From the NCBI RefSeq assembly GCF_016925675.1, contig NZ_CP070506.1, positions 2,602,501-2,666,500 on the forward strand: DNA of 64,000 nucleotides, in the 5' to 3' direction. Of the stretch, positions 1 to 8,100 are shown in pieces; positions within the stretch are counted from its first letter, which is position 1, and every line of letters starts with the position of its first letter. This DNA comes from Pseudomonas hygromyciniae. Lineage in GTDB: Bacteria; Pseudomonadota; Gammaproteobacteria; Pseudomonadales; Pseudomonadaceae. The position numbers and the translations under genes are program-made. The notes beneath the pieces were generated by a model that was not told the DNA's origin, ran no database searches, and saw only the letters and a list, made by a program, of their open reading frames with translations.

Positions 1-460
1 CGCCACCGATGGCCGGTCCCAGGCCGGTGCCCACCGCTGACAGGGTCCCCAGCAACCCCATGACGCGCCCGGTTTGCGCTTTGGGCACGGTGGCCGCGAC
101 CAGCGCCATAGTCATTGCCAGCATGATCGCCGCGCCAAACCCTTGCAGCGCCCGCGCCGCGACCAGCACGCCAAGAGAAGGCGCGGCGCTGCACAGGGCA
201 CAAGCCACGGCGAAGACCAGCACGCCCGCCAACAGCAGGCGGCGATGGCCGAAACGATCCCCCAGGCGACCGACACCTACCAGCACGGCGGTGATCGCCA
301 GCAAGTAACTCAGCACCACCCACTGCACCGCCGCAAAGGCTGCGCTAAAGGCGTCGGCCATTTGAGGCAGGCCGACATTGGCAATGCTGGTGCCCAGTGA
401 AGCCAGGAGCATGCACAACGACAAACCGGCGAGCGCGCCGCGTGGGGTAGGGGACGTCAT
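1..460 (-). CDS. MFS drug/metabolite exporter, DHA2-like (N-terminal part, runs off the left edge)
   Basis: This is the first ~153 residues of an inner-membrane major facilitator superfamily exporter. The reading frame starts at the ATG complementary to 458-460 and has no stop before the window edge. The translation has successive hydrophobic helices, a motif-A-like loop (GRLGDRFGHRR) after the second helix, and a GTGLGPAIGG stretch resembling exporter motif C. It is divergent from the LysR gene at 579, which suggests that regulator controls it. The substrate cannot be told from this fragment. Confidence 0.85.
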   Translation of the reverse strand, partial: MTSPTPRGALAGLSLCMLLASLGTSIANVGLPQMADAFSAAFAAVQWVVLSYLLAITAVLVGVGRLGDRFGHRRLLLAGVLVFAVACALCSAAPSLGVLVAARALQGFGAAIMLAMTMALVAATVPKAQTGRVMGLLGTLSAVGTGLGPAIGG

Positions 461-578
461 GGGATTTCCTTGTTCTGACCGTGGTCGTTGCCCGCAATCT
501 ACGACGTCGCCTAACATGGCGGAAGACGCATCAGTTGCACTCTATACGTGCGTCAAACGCCTGATGAGGATTACCGCC

Positions 579-1484
579 GTGTCGCTACCGGACTTCAACC
601 TGCTGGTCACCCTGGACGTACTGCTGGCCGAAGGCAGCGTCGCCCGTGCCGCCCAACGCCTGGGCCTGAGCCCCTCGGCCATGAGCCGTGCGTTGGCGCG
701 GCTGCGGGAAACCACTGGCGATCCGCTGCTGGTGCGCGCCGGACGCGGCCTGGTGCCGACCCCCCGGGCCCTGGAACTGCGCGAACGGGTCGGCCAACTG
801 GTGCAGGAGGCCGAAGCGTTGCTGCGTCCGCTGCAGGTCTTGGACCTCAAGGGCCTGGTGCGGACCTTCGTGCTGCGCACCAGCGAAGGGTTCGTCGAAA
901 GTTTCGGCCCCGCGCTGATCGCCCGTGTTGCCGAGCAGGCGCCCGGCGTGCGCCTGCACTTTGTGCATAAGCCCGGTACACCGCTGCGCGACAGCGGCGT
1001 GGACCTGGAAACCGGCGTTGTCGATAGCAGCGCCAACCCGGAAGTCCTCACCCAGTTGCTGTTTCGCGACCGTTTTATAGGTGTGGTGCGCGCCGACCAC
1101 CCATTGAGCCAAGGCCCCATCACCACCGCACGCTACGCCGCTGGCCGGCATATCTACGTGTCTCGGCGCGGGCGCGAACGCGGGCAGATCGACGACGCCC
1201 TCGAGGCCTTGCACCTGACGCGAGACGTGGAGACCATCGTCACCGGCTTTTCCACGGCCGTGGCCTTGGCGCAAAGGACTGATCTGATTGCCAGCGTTCC
1301 CGAGCGCTATACCAGCGGCCTGCGTGATGGCCTGTTCAGTTTTGCCCTGCCGGTGCAGGTGCCGCCGTTCAGCGTGGCGATGCTCTGGCATCCGCGCCTG
1401 GATGCAGACCTGGCGCACCGCTGGTTGCGCGGCTGTTTGCGCCAGGTATGTGGCGCAGAACAGGTACAATCCCCGCTGCCTTGA
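579..1484 (+). CDS. LysR-family transcriptional regulator
   Basis: DNA-binding regulator with an N-terminal winged helix-turn-helix (about residues 5-65, including RAAQRLGLSPSAMSRALARL) and a C-terminal substrate-binding domain. I chose the GTG at 579 because GAGGA at 566-570 sits 8 nt upstream; an in-frame ATG at 564 is possible. The frame stays open upstream to 378, but that part shows no family similarity. It diverges from the MFS exporter across a ~118-bp gap, the usual arrangement for a LysR protein controlling its neighbour. The ligand is unknown. Confidence 0.85.
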   Translation: MSLPDFNLLVTLDVLLAEGSVARAAQRLGLSPSAMSRALARLRETTGDPLLVRAGRGLVPTPRALELRERVGQLVQEAEALLRPLQVLDLKGLVRTFVLRTSEGFVESFGPALIARVAEQAPGVRLHFVHKPGTPLRDSGVDLETGVVDSSANPEVLTQLLFRDRFIGVVRADHPLSQGPITTARYAAGRHIYVSRRGRERGQIDDALEALHLTRDVETIVTGFSTAVALAQRTDLIASVPERYTSGLRDGLFSFALPVQVPPFSVAMLWHPRLDADLAHRWLRGCLRQVCGAEQVQSPLP

Positions 1485-1512
1485 TTGCGAAATACCAGGA
1501 AACAGGAATTCG

Positions 1513-2194
1513 ATGTTCACCCTTACCCACTACACCACCCCCATGCCCCGAGCCCGTCAACAGCCAGATCCTGCAGATGGTGGTCGACTACCTGACCGAT
1601 ATCAGCTCGGTCGCCTTACCGCCGAGCAACCTGCTGTACAACATCTACCAGTATGCAATCGGCTACGAAGTGCACCTGTACCTGGAGGCGCTGGGCGGGG
1701 CCAAGGGCATTGCGGTCGAGCTGATTGTGGCGACCGATGAGCAGGATCCGGCCAAGGTCATCGGCTTCTTGCTGTACCTGCCGGTCAAGGACGATCCCCA
1801 GGCTTGCGGCGTGGCCTATATGGCCGTGCATGCCAGCCACCGCCGCCAGGGCGTGGCGCGGGCGATGATGAATGAAATGCTCAGCCGTTACCCCCATGGC
1901 GAACTGACCTGCGCGGTGGAAAAAGTCCCGGCGTTCGAAGCCATGGGCTTCCAGGTGCGCGGCGTGCGTGGCACCCAGGTGTTGATGAACACCCGCGACT
2001 ACAGCACCGATGGCCTGATGGGCGTGTTGGACGTAGCGTCGATCTACAGCTCGTTGGAAGTGCGGCAGATCCACACCTACCTGCTGCAAAAGCACGGCAA
2101 GCGCGCGATGATCGACGCCGAGAAACAGCGCGACCGGCATTTCGACCAGATAACCCGCAAGGCCAAGGTATTCGTGCAGAGCCGCTTGGCCTGA
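1513..2194 (+). CDS. GNAT-family N-acetyltransferase (frame interrupted by one extra C)
   Basis: Acyl-CoA-dependent N-acetyltransferase of unknown substrate. The GNAT acetyl-CoA loop is recognisable as HRRQGVARAMM in the middle of the protein. The natural start is ATG 1513, preceded by AGGAAACAGGA. That frame gives MFTLTHYTTPMP and then fails, and the rest of the protein continues in the next frame from MPEPVNSQ. One surplus C in the CCCC run near 1542-1546 explains this. Removing it gives 226 residues. The single extra base matches several others in this window, so a sequencing error is more likely than a dead gene. Confidence 0.75.
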
Positions 2195-2195
2195 C

Positions 2196-2600
2196 TGGGA
2201 GCCGTTGTTGTGGGGAGGGAACTTGTAGCCCCTTCGAACCTACTGTGGACCACTGGCTTTATGTGGCGAGCGGGCTTGCCCCGCGCTGGGTGGCAAAGCC
2301 ACCCCAACCGCCTCACCATAATCGGCCAGACACACCGAGGTGGCAGGTTTTGGGGCTGCTGCGCAACCCAACGGGGGACAAGCCCCCTCGCCACAGGAAA
2401 CTTGCAGCGCCCTCGAATTTACTGTGGACCACTAGCTTTATGTGGCGAGCGGGCTTGCCCCGCGCTGGGTGGCGAAGCCACCCCAACCGCCTCACCATGC
2501 TCCGCCAGACACACCGAGGTGGCAGGTTTTGGGGCTGCTGTGCAACCCAACGGGGGGCGATACGGCGTTCCGGCAAGCCCCCTAGCCACATCAGCCCCTT
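2196..2600. repeat. Two tandem copies of a ~179-bp unit carrying REP-like palindromes
   Basis: The stretch between the GNAT gene and the hypothetical gene at 2643 holds no gene. It contains two near-identical units, with the shared GGACCACT landmark at 2247 and 2426. Each carries GTGGCGAGCGGGCTTGCCCCGCGCTGGG and inverted counterparts ending in AAGCCCCCT(C/A)GCCACA. The same palindrome family recurs near 7.93, 32.8, 35.2, 39.2, 44.4 and 60.4 kb. Short apparent reading frames across it are repeat shadows. Confidence 0.85.
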
Positions 2601-2642
2601 TCCACAACTGCCCCCCCCACAGGGCCAGATAAAGCCGGTCCG

Positions 2643-3044
2643 TCACAACAAAGGCGGGCTGTCGCGGAAAAGGTCGTGGGCATCGAGCAACCGATACGCA
2701 ATCTCCGGCCGCTTCTCCAGCCCTTTGCGAATCGCCGCCGGAATCGACTGACGCGTCTTGCGACACAACCCCGGCAGTTCGTCGATGACGATCTGGATCC
2801 CGCGCATGCTTTTGACTTCGGTATGCCCTGGGGCGATGTGCACGTGGATGCCCAATTGCTGGTGCATCAGGTGTTGCATGCGCTCAAGATCAGCCAGGCT
2901 TTGCAGGTTTTCCAGGCGTTCAAGCAGCTTTTTTTCTTCCTGGCGGGTCAGTTGCAGGATGCGCTGGTCGGCGCCGGGCGCATCGAGCAACTGCTCGCGC
3001 TCGCAATCACACACAGCAGGTGGGCAGGGTTGGCGAATTGTCAT
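2643..3044 (-). CDS. Conserved hypothetical protein
   Basis: A 133-residue soluble protein of unknown function. The ATG at 3044 is preceded by GGGAGGGAGTGATC and is preferred over the in-frame GTG at 3050. The N terminus carries two closely spaced cysteines (PCPPAVCDCER). A charged helical central part (QEEKKLLERLENLQSLADLERMQ) may form a coiled coil, and a basic C-terminal half ends in KTRQSIPAAIRKGLEKRPEIA. It lies just downstream of aroA on the same strand, 33 nt away, so it may be co-transcribed. I recognise it only as a Pseudomonas-type conserved protein. Confidence 0.65.
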   Translation of the reverse strand: MTIRQPCPPAVCDCEREQLLDAPGADQRILQLTRQEEKKLLERLENLQSLADLERMQHLMHQQLGIHVHIAPGHTEVKSMRGIQIVIDELPGLCRKTRQSIPAAIRKGLEKRPEIAYRLLDAHDLFRDSPPLL

Positions 3045-3076
3045 GATCACTCCCTCCCCACGCTGGTGCTGACGGC

Positions 3077-4333
3077 TCAGTAGGTCAGTTGCACGCCCAG
3101 GCTGCCCAGGGCGTTCCAGTACTCAGGATAGGTCTTGCCCACGCAGTCGGGGTCCTGGATCCGGATGCCCGAGACTTTCAGGCCCGCCAGGGCAAAGCAC
3201 ATGGCGATGCGGTGGTCGGCGTGGGTGTCGATCAGCGCGGTGCAGGCTGTGCCCGCCAATGCCGGATCGCTGGCCACCAGCAAGTCGTCACCGATGATGG
3301 TCGCCAGGCCCGGGCGGATTTCGTTGAGGCCGTCATGCAGGGCCTGGACGCGGTCGCACTCCTTGACCCGCAGGTTGGCCAGTTCGGTGAAGCGCACCGG
3401 GGCGTTGTTGAATGCCGCCAGCACCGCCAGGGTCGGGATGGCGTCCTGCATCTGCGAGCCGACCACCGTGGCCGGCATTTGCGGGAACTGGGCGATCACG
3501 GCCTGGGCCTTGGCGTCGGGCTGGGTGAAATCCTGTGCGGCGACGCCCAGGTCGATGCTGCCGCCGGTCAGCACTTCGGCAGCCCACAAGTAGGTGGCGG
3601 CAGACGCGTCGGGTTCGATCAGGTAATCATTGGCGGTGTAGCCGGTAGGGGCCACGCGCCAGGTGCTGTCGTTGACCACTTCCACCTGGGCGCCAAAGGC
3701 GCGCATGCAGTCCAGGGTCAGGTCGACGTAACCACGGGCACCGATGTCTTTGCCGGTCAACGCTACTTCGATCGGCGCTTCGCCACAGGCGGCAAGCATC
3801 AGCAGTGCCGAGACGTATTGGCTGGACAGGCCGCCATCGATCTCGAAGCGCTTGGCCTGCACGCGGCCAGTGCCGTGCACGGTCACAGGCGGGCAGCCGG
3901 TGGGGCTTTCAACCTGGATGCCATTGTGGTTCAGGGTCGCCAGCAGCGGGCCGATGGGGCGCTTTTGCATGTACTCGTCACCATCCAGTACCACGGTGCC
4001 TTCCACGGTCGCCACGGCGGCCGTGAGAAAGCGCATCGCGGTGCCGGCGTTGCCGAGGAACAATGGTTGCGCCGGCAGTTGCAGCTTGCCGTGGCCGGTG
4101 ACGACAAAGGTCACGTCATCCGGCTCATCAATGGTCACGCCCATCTGGCGCAACGCCACGGACATATGCCGGGTGTCGTCGCTTTTCAGCGCACCACTCA
4201 GGCGGCTGGTGCCCTTGGCCAGGGCCGCCAGCAACAGGGCGCGGTTGGTAATGGATTTGGAGCCGGGAGGCGCTACCTTGCCGTGCAATGGAAAGTTGGG
4301 CGGTGTCACGGTCACGGTTTTCTGCGAACTCAA
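3077..4333 (-). CDS. aroA: 3-phosphoshikimate 1-carboxyvinyltransferase (EPSP synthase)
   Basis: Catalyses phosphoenolpyruvate transfer to shikimate-3-phosphate, the sixth step of the shikimate pathway, in the cytoplasm. The protein is full length (418 residues from the preferred TTG). It shows the family signatures: PPGSKSITNRALLLAA near the N terminus, LFLGNAGTAMRFL, the RPIGPLL loop, ELRVKECDR-type motif (NLRVKECDR), and DHRIAMCFALAG near the end. I chose TTG 4333 because AGGAG lies 9 nt upstream; the frame is open to another TTG at 4354. The residue after GNAGTAMR is Phe (codon 4028-4030), where E. coli has Pro101. Pseudomonads often carry a second EPSP synthase fused to prephenate dehydrogenase, so this stand-alone copy may be a paralogue. 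Confidence 0.93.
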   Translation of the reverse strand: MSSQKTVTVTPPNFPLHGKVAPPGSKSITNRALLLAALAKGTSRLSGALKSDDTRHMSVALRQMGVTIDEPDDVTFVVTGHGKLQLPAQPLFLGNAGTAMRFLTAAVATVEGTVVLDGDEYMQKRPIGPLLATLNHNGIQVESPTGCPPVTVHGTGRVQAKRFEIDGGLSSQYVSALLMLAACGEAPIEVALTGKDIGARGYVDLTLDCMRAFGAQVEVVNDSTWRVAPTGYTANDYLIEPDASAATYLWAAEVLTGGSIDLGVAAQDFTQPDAKAQAVIAQFPQMPATVVGSQMQDAIPTLAVLAAFNNAPVRFTELANLRVKECDRVQALHDGLNEIRPGLATIIGDDLLVASDPALAGTACTALIDTHADHRIAMCFALAGLKVSGIRIQDPDCVGKTYPEYWNALGSLGVQLTY

Positions 4334-4435
4334 GGTACAAGGCTCCTGATTCAAGGCGCGGTGGCTGGGAGTGGCCGGCTGGCGGAGACGAATAATCGAC
4401 CATCCGGCACGCTAGGGTCAAATCATGGCGCAGGT

Positions 4436-4993
4436 TTAACCGCGCTGGCTCAACCAATAGGCGTGCAAGGCCCTGGCCGCCGGTTCGATGCGTGCTACCT
4501 GTTGTTGATGGACTGCCACATCCAGGTCTGCCGGCAATTGGAAGTTGTCCTGCTCGGCGCACCAGGAGATGGCTTCCAACTGCGCTGCTTGTTCGGCCGG
4601 CAGGGCTGGCCATTGGCTGACCGCGGCGCCACGGATATAGCCAAAGCACCATTCCTCGGCGAGGGTCAGCGGCAGGCCCTGGTGTTCGGTGTGTTCAAAG
4701 CGCGCCTGGAAGCCCTGGGCATCACTGGCCAACTGCTGGGCAATGCTAGTGATATGGCGTGTGCACAGGTCGATGAACTGCTCCAGTTCGGCCTTGCTTT
4801 CCCATGCCGGGATCTGGTCGCCCCAGATGTCCGGGAACCAGATGGCAACATCCACCGGTGCAGGGCCGGACACCAGGGCGGTGAAGTAGCCATCGAGCTC
4901 GGCCAGGTTCAGTACCGAGTTGTCGTCGCCGTACTTTTGCAGAATGTCTTCGATGAACTCGAAATCGGCAGGGGCGAGGGCTGGGTCGTGCAT
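4436..4993 (-). CDS. UPF0149 (YgfB/YecA-type) family protein
   Basis: A 185-residue cytoplasmic protein of the UPF0149 family. Typical features are the N-terminal LAELDGYFTALVSGP segment and the central WCFGYIRGAAVSQWP motif. The SEC-C zinc-binding tail of YecA is absent. The molecular function is not established. The gene stands alone on the minus strand, 102 nt upstream of aroA, and may be transcribed with it. Confidence 0.85.
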   Translation of the reverse strand: MHDPALAPADFEFIEDILQKYGDDNSVLNLAELDGYFTALVSGPAPVDVAIWFPDIWGDQIPAWESKAELEQFIDLCTRHITSIAQQLASDAQGFQARFEHTEHQGLPLTLAEEWCFGYIRGAAVSQWPALPAEQAAQLEAISWCAEQDNFQLPADLDVAVHQQQVARIEPAARALHAYWLSQRG

Positions 4994-5035
4994 GAAAATA
5001 TCCTTTGAGCGTCAAGCGCCGCAGATAAGGCGGCG

Positions 5036-5070
5036 TAAAACGCGGAGGATGGCGCGAGTCGGCGTTTTAA
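5036..5070. terminator. Possible bidirectional terminator between the anti-sigma and UPF0149 genes
   Basis: An inverted repeat AAAACGC ... GCGTTTT is separated by a GC-rich centre and lies in the 84-bp gap downstream of the RskA-like gene. A stem flanked by A-runs and T-runs is the form expected of a terminator working in both directions. No expression evidence is available. Confidence 0.4.
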
Positions 5071-5077
5071 TCCAGTG

Positions 5078-5770
5078 CTAGATCACCTTTACAGCCCGGC
5101 CAATCGCCTGGATCGGCCCGGTCGGCTTACCGGTCGGCGAGCCATTGGGGCCTTCCAGGGTCATCTCGAACAGTTGGTTGGGTGCCAGCGGCGGCAGTTT
5201 ATCCAGGGGGATCGACAGGCTCTGCCCCGGCTTGACCAGCCCGAGGGAAACCGGGCCTTGCCAGTCGTCACCCTTGGTCCAGAACTCCAATGCCTTGTCC
5301 GCCGGTATCTGCATGACGCCCAGGGGGATCAACTGGATTTGCTGATCGTTGCTGGCCTGGACCACCCAGCCTGGCGCCTGGCTTTGTGGCGCCATCAGTA
5401 CCACCACGTAGGCCGTTGGGTTGATGGCGGCGGGGCGGGTCAGCAACAGCGAAGCCAGCACCAAGCTGGCCAATAAACCTGCGCCGGCCAGGCCACGCCA
5501 CAGCGCAAGCAGGTTCCACCATGGCACCGACGGCGTGTCGCCCATGGCGTGATGGCCCAGGCTGCGTTCAATGCGCCGCCACAGATAGGGCGAAGGCGCC
5601 ACCGGCTCGGCCAACTCGGTCAGCGGCAACAAGCGCTGTTCCCAGGCATCCACCGCCGCGCGCAAGGGTGCATCGTGTTCCAGGCGTTGCTGCACCTGCA
5701 GGCGTTGCTCGGTCGCCAGGGTGCCCAGGACGTATTCGCTGGCCAGTTCATCCAATTCTTCGGGGCTCAT
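5078..5770 (-). CDS. RskA-type anti-sigma factor
   Basis: Membrane-anchored anti-sigma factor. The N-terminal zinc-finger-like/anti-sigma region (SPEELDELASEYVLGTL) is cytoplasmic. A transmembrane helix near residues 95-112 (GLLASLVLASLLL) is followed by a periplasmic RskA domain (AYVVVLMAPQSQAPGWVV onward). The ATG at 5770 overlaps the stop of the sigma gene in an ATGA, which decides the start and implies translational coupling. It presumably holds its ECF sigma partner inactive until an extracytoplasmic signal arrives; the signal is unknown. Confidence 0.87.
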   Translation of the reverse strand: MSPEELDELASEYVLGTLATEQRLQVQQRLEHDAPLRAAVDAWEQRLLPLTELAEPVAPSPYLWRRIERSLGHHAMGDTPSVPWWNLLALWRGLAGAGLLASLVLASLLLTRPAAINPTAYVVVLMAPQSQAPGWVVQASNDQQIQLIPLGVMQIPADKALEFWTKGDDWQGPVSLGLVKPGQSLSIPLDKLPPLAPNQLFEMTLEGPNGSPTGKPTGPIQAIGRAVKVI

Positions 5771-6306
5771 GCCATGCACTCACGCAATGCCGCGAGGCTG
5801 CGTTTGATCCAGGCTTTGACAGTCCCCAGCGGGGTGCCCAGTTTCTGTGCGATTTCACTGTGGGACAGACCGTCGACATACGCATGCAATATACAACTGC
5901 GACGCGACGGTTCCAGGTGTTCCAGGCACTGGTAAACCTTGCCGCTGCGGGCGCGGTACTCGAAATGCTCGGTGCTGGGTTCAGCCACCAATGTGTGTTC
6001 GTGCTCATCGCTGAGCGCAACTTCGCGGCCCTTTTTGCGCATGACGTTGAGCGCCATATGCCGGGTCACGCTATAGACCCAGCCACGGGCCGAACCCCGA
6101 CGCGGGTCGAAGCCGCCGGCGCCGTTCCAGATATTGATAAATGCCTCATGCACGATGTCCTCCGCCAGGGCTGTGTCCCGCGCAATGCGCTTGGCCACGC
6201 CGAGCAGCCGGGCGCAATCCTGTTCATACAACTGACGCAAGGCTTGCTGTTCGCGGCGGGCGCAAGCCAACAGGCAGGCTTCATAGTCAAAGAGAGGTTC
6301 GGGCAA
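5767..6306 (-). CDS. ECF RNA polymerase sigma factor (RskA-partnered)
   Basis: A 179-residue extracytoplasmic-function sigma-70 factor. Region 2 is seen in AEDIVHEAFINIWNGAGGFDP and region 4 in LSHSEIAQKLGTPLGTVKAWIKRSL near the C terminus. The only suitable start appears to be TTG at 6306; no good ribosome-binding site is visible. It overlaps the anti-sigma gene by 4 nt and lies ~90 nt downstream of the DUF3455 gene on the same strand. The three genes look like one stress-responsive unit in which DUF3455 may be both first gene and target. Confidence 0.87.
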   Translation of the reverse strand: MPEPLFDYEACLLACARREQQALRQLYEQDCARLLGVAKRIARDTALAEDIVHEAFINIWNGAGGFDPRRGSARGWVYSVTRHMALNVMRKKGREVALSDEHEHTLVAEPSTEHFEYRARSGKVYQCLEHLEPSRRSCILHAYVDGLSHSEIAQKLGTPLGTVKAWIKRSLAALRECMA

Positions 6307-6333
6307 GGATGGGGGACGCCTTTGAAGGTCAAG

Positions 6334-6355
6334 CCCCGGCCGCGAGTGGCCGGGG
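6334..6355. other. Strong intra-operon hairpin
   Basis: Perfect 8-bp stem CCCCGGCC/GGCCGGGG around a 6-nt loop, located between the DUF3455 stop and the sigma factor start. There is no T-run after it on the minus strand, so it looks more like an RNA-processing or stability element than a terminator. Confidence 0.45.
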
Positions 6356-6396
6356 TGCTAACGCAGCAGCTTAGACGACTTTTTTTGCCGGGTGCA

Positions 6397-6918
6397 TCAT
6401 TTGGCCGCCCAGAAGATGTAATCCGCCTGGTACTTCACCACTTCCTGCTTGCCTTTGTTGGCGGTACTGCATTCGGCACTTGGCGCCACGCCACCTTTGA
6501 GCGCCACGCGCTGGATATAGCTGACCCCGTTCATTGCACCCTTGCCTTCGGCCGGGTTGGCCTTGACCAGTTGATAGGGCAGGTTGCCTGCGCTGGACGG
6601 CGCCACGGCCAATTGCGTGCCGGTGACTTTCGAACCGTCCTGGGCCTGCCACGTAGCGGGCGGGCCGAAGTAGGTGCCGACCTGCTTGCCGCTGCGATCA
6701 TTGAGCACTGCCTTGGGCCCGACGAACACCCATTCGGTCTGGCCGGCGGCGTTGGCCTTGTCGCGGCACTCGTAGGTTATTTCGCCGACACCGGTGGTTT
6801 CCATGGTCACCTTGTGTCCGTCCGGCACCTTGATGCTATCGGGCAGGCTGGTCTGGGCAAAGGCCGCCGGTGCAGCGAGCAGCAGGACGGTCAGGCAGAG
6901 CAGGGGTTTAGTGTTCAT
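6397..6918 (-). CDS. DUF3455 exported protein
   Basis: A 173-residue protein with a clear Sec signal peptide (MNTKPLLCLTVLLLAAPAAFA, cleavage after AFA), so periplasmic or surface-located. The mature part matches the DUF3455 pattern: ITYECRDKANAAGQ, WVFVGPKAVL, a YFGPPATWQAQDGS stretch and a C-terminal YQADYIFWAA. The function of the family is unknown. It precedes an ECF sigma/anti-sigma pair and is a good candidate member of that regulon. Confidence 0.82.
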   Translation of the reverse strand: MNTKPLLCLTVLLLAAPAAFAQTSLPDSIKVPDGHKVTMETTGVGEITYECRDKANAAGQTEWVFVGPKAVLNDRSGKQVGTYFGPPATWQAQDGSKVTGTQLAVAPSSAGNLPYQLVKANPAEGKGAMNGVSYIQRVALKGGVAPSAECSTANKGKQEVVKYQADYIFWAAK

Positions 6919-7121
6919 CGGTGTCTCTCCGTAGGGGTGAACAGCAGAGCAGCGTTATGGCTACTACCTGTACTACTCACGACACGGCTGACTGGATGCA
7001 CGGCGCGATAAATAAATGTCTGAGACGCAAAAGGAATAAAGTCAGATCGTATTGATATAAGTCGTTATAAGAAATATCGCTATGCTGCCGCCAGAATTTT
7101 ATAAGGCCGCAGGTAGTTGTA

Positions 7122-7907
7122 ATGGATGTGGGTAATTTTGGTTTTGTAGTGGCAGGCCTGATCGTTGGTTTTATCGTCGGCATGACTGGCGTGGGTGGTG
7201 GGTCACTGATGACCCCGATCCTGTTGTGGTTTGGCATCAACCCCGCCACAGCGGTGGGCACCGACTTGCTGTATGCAGCCATTACCAAGGCTGGTGGGGT
7301 GCTGGTGCATGGCAAGAACAAGAACATCGACTGGACCATCACCGGCTGGCTGACCCTGGGCAGCGTCCCGGCGGTGTTGCTGACGCTGTGGTTCCTCAAG
7401 AGTTTGCACACCGATCCCAGCGCGATGAACGAGGTGATCAAGCAAGCCCTGGGTGTGGTGCTGCTGCTCACGGCCCTGGCGATTTTGTTCAAGAAGCGAT
7501 TGTTGGCCTTTGCCCAGCGCCATGCGGGCGACAACTACCATATGCGCCCGCGCAACCTCAACGGGCTGACAGTGTTCACCGGTGCGATCCTCGGCACCAT
7601 GGTCGCCTTGACCTCCATCGGTGCCGGCGCCCTGGGCACCGTGGCGCTGTTTATCCTGTACCCATTCCTGGCCACCAAGCGCCTGGTAGGCACGGAAATC
7701 GCCCACGCAGTGCCGCTGACCCTGGTCGCAGGCCTAGGGCATGCGAGCATGGGTAACATGGACTGGCATTTGTTGGGGTTCTTGCTGATGGGGTCGCTGC
7801 CGGGGATCTACTTTGGCAGCCATATGTCAGGCCGGGTGCCGGATGAACTGCTGCGCCCGTGCCTGGCGGTGATGCTGGGGTTGATTGGCTTCAAGCTGGC
7901 GTTTTGA
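7122..7907 (+). CDS. TauE/SafE-family sulfite/organosulfur permease
   Basis: A 261-residue inner-membrane protein with about eight predicted helices in two homologous halves. Each half begins with a glycine-rich loop (GMTGVGGGSLMTP and TSIGAGALGTVAL), the signature of the TauE/SafE permease family. Members export sulfite or sulfoacetate or import related anions; the substrate here cannot be deduced. The ATG at 7122 is preceded by AGGTAGTTGTA. It is divergent from the DUF3455 gene. Confidence 0.85.
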   Translation: MDVGNFGFVVAGLIVGFIVGMTGVGGGSLMTPILLWFGINPATAVGTDLLYAAITKAGGVLVHGKNKNIDWTITGWLTLGSVPAVLLTLWFLKSLHTDPSAMNEVIKQALGVVLLLTALAILFKKRLLAFAQRHAGDNYHMRPRNLNGLTVFTGAILGTMVALTSIGAGALGTVALFILYPFLATKRLVGTEIAHAVPLTLVAGLGHASMGNMDWHLLGFLLMGSLPGIYFGSHMSGRVPDELLRPCLAVMLGLIGFKLAF

Positions 7908-7929
7908 CTGCGCTATGTTGTGGCAGTGG

Positions 7930-8085
7930 TGCTTTTGTGGAGAGGGGGCTTGCCGGAACGCCGTATCGCCCCCGTTGGGTGGCGAAGCCGCCCCAAAACC
8001 GGATTGCGCGGTGTTTCTGGGGTTATTGGGGGGGGCTGCTGCGCAGCCCAGCGCGGGGCAAGCCCGCTTCCCACAACAAGTCCGC
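7930..8085. repeat. REP-like palindromic repeat
   Basis: Intergenic palindromic sequence of the GTGG(A/C)GAG.GGGCTTG...CAAGCCCGC family. The first half includes GGCTTGCCGGAACGCCGTATCG and the inverted half ends in CGGGGCAAGCCCGCTTCCCAC. It lies between the convergent TauE and phosphatidylcholine synthase genes and could form a large hairpin that ends transcription from both sides. Confidence 0.75.
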
Positions 8086-8100
8086 TTGCCACGATAAGCC

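Noticed and set aside
3089..5008. 639-codon plus-strand open frame opposite aroA and the UPF0149 gene
   Set aside because: Antisense frame in GC-rich DNA. It lacks family features, and the minus-strand genes are certain.
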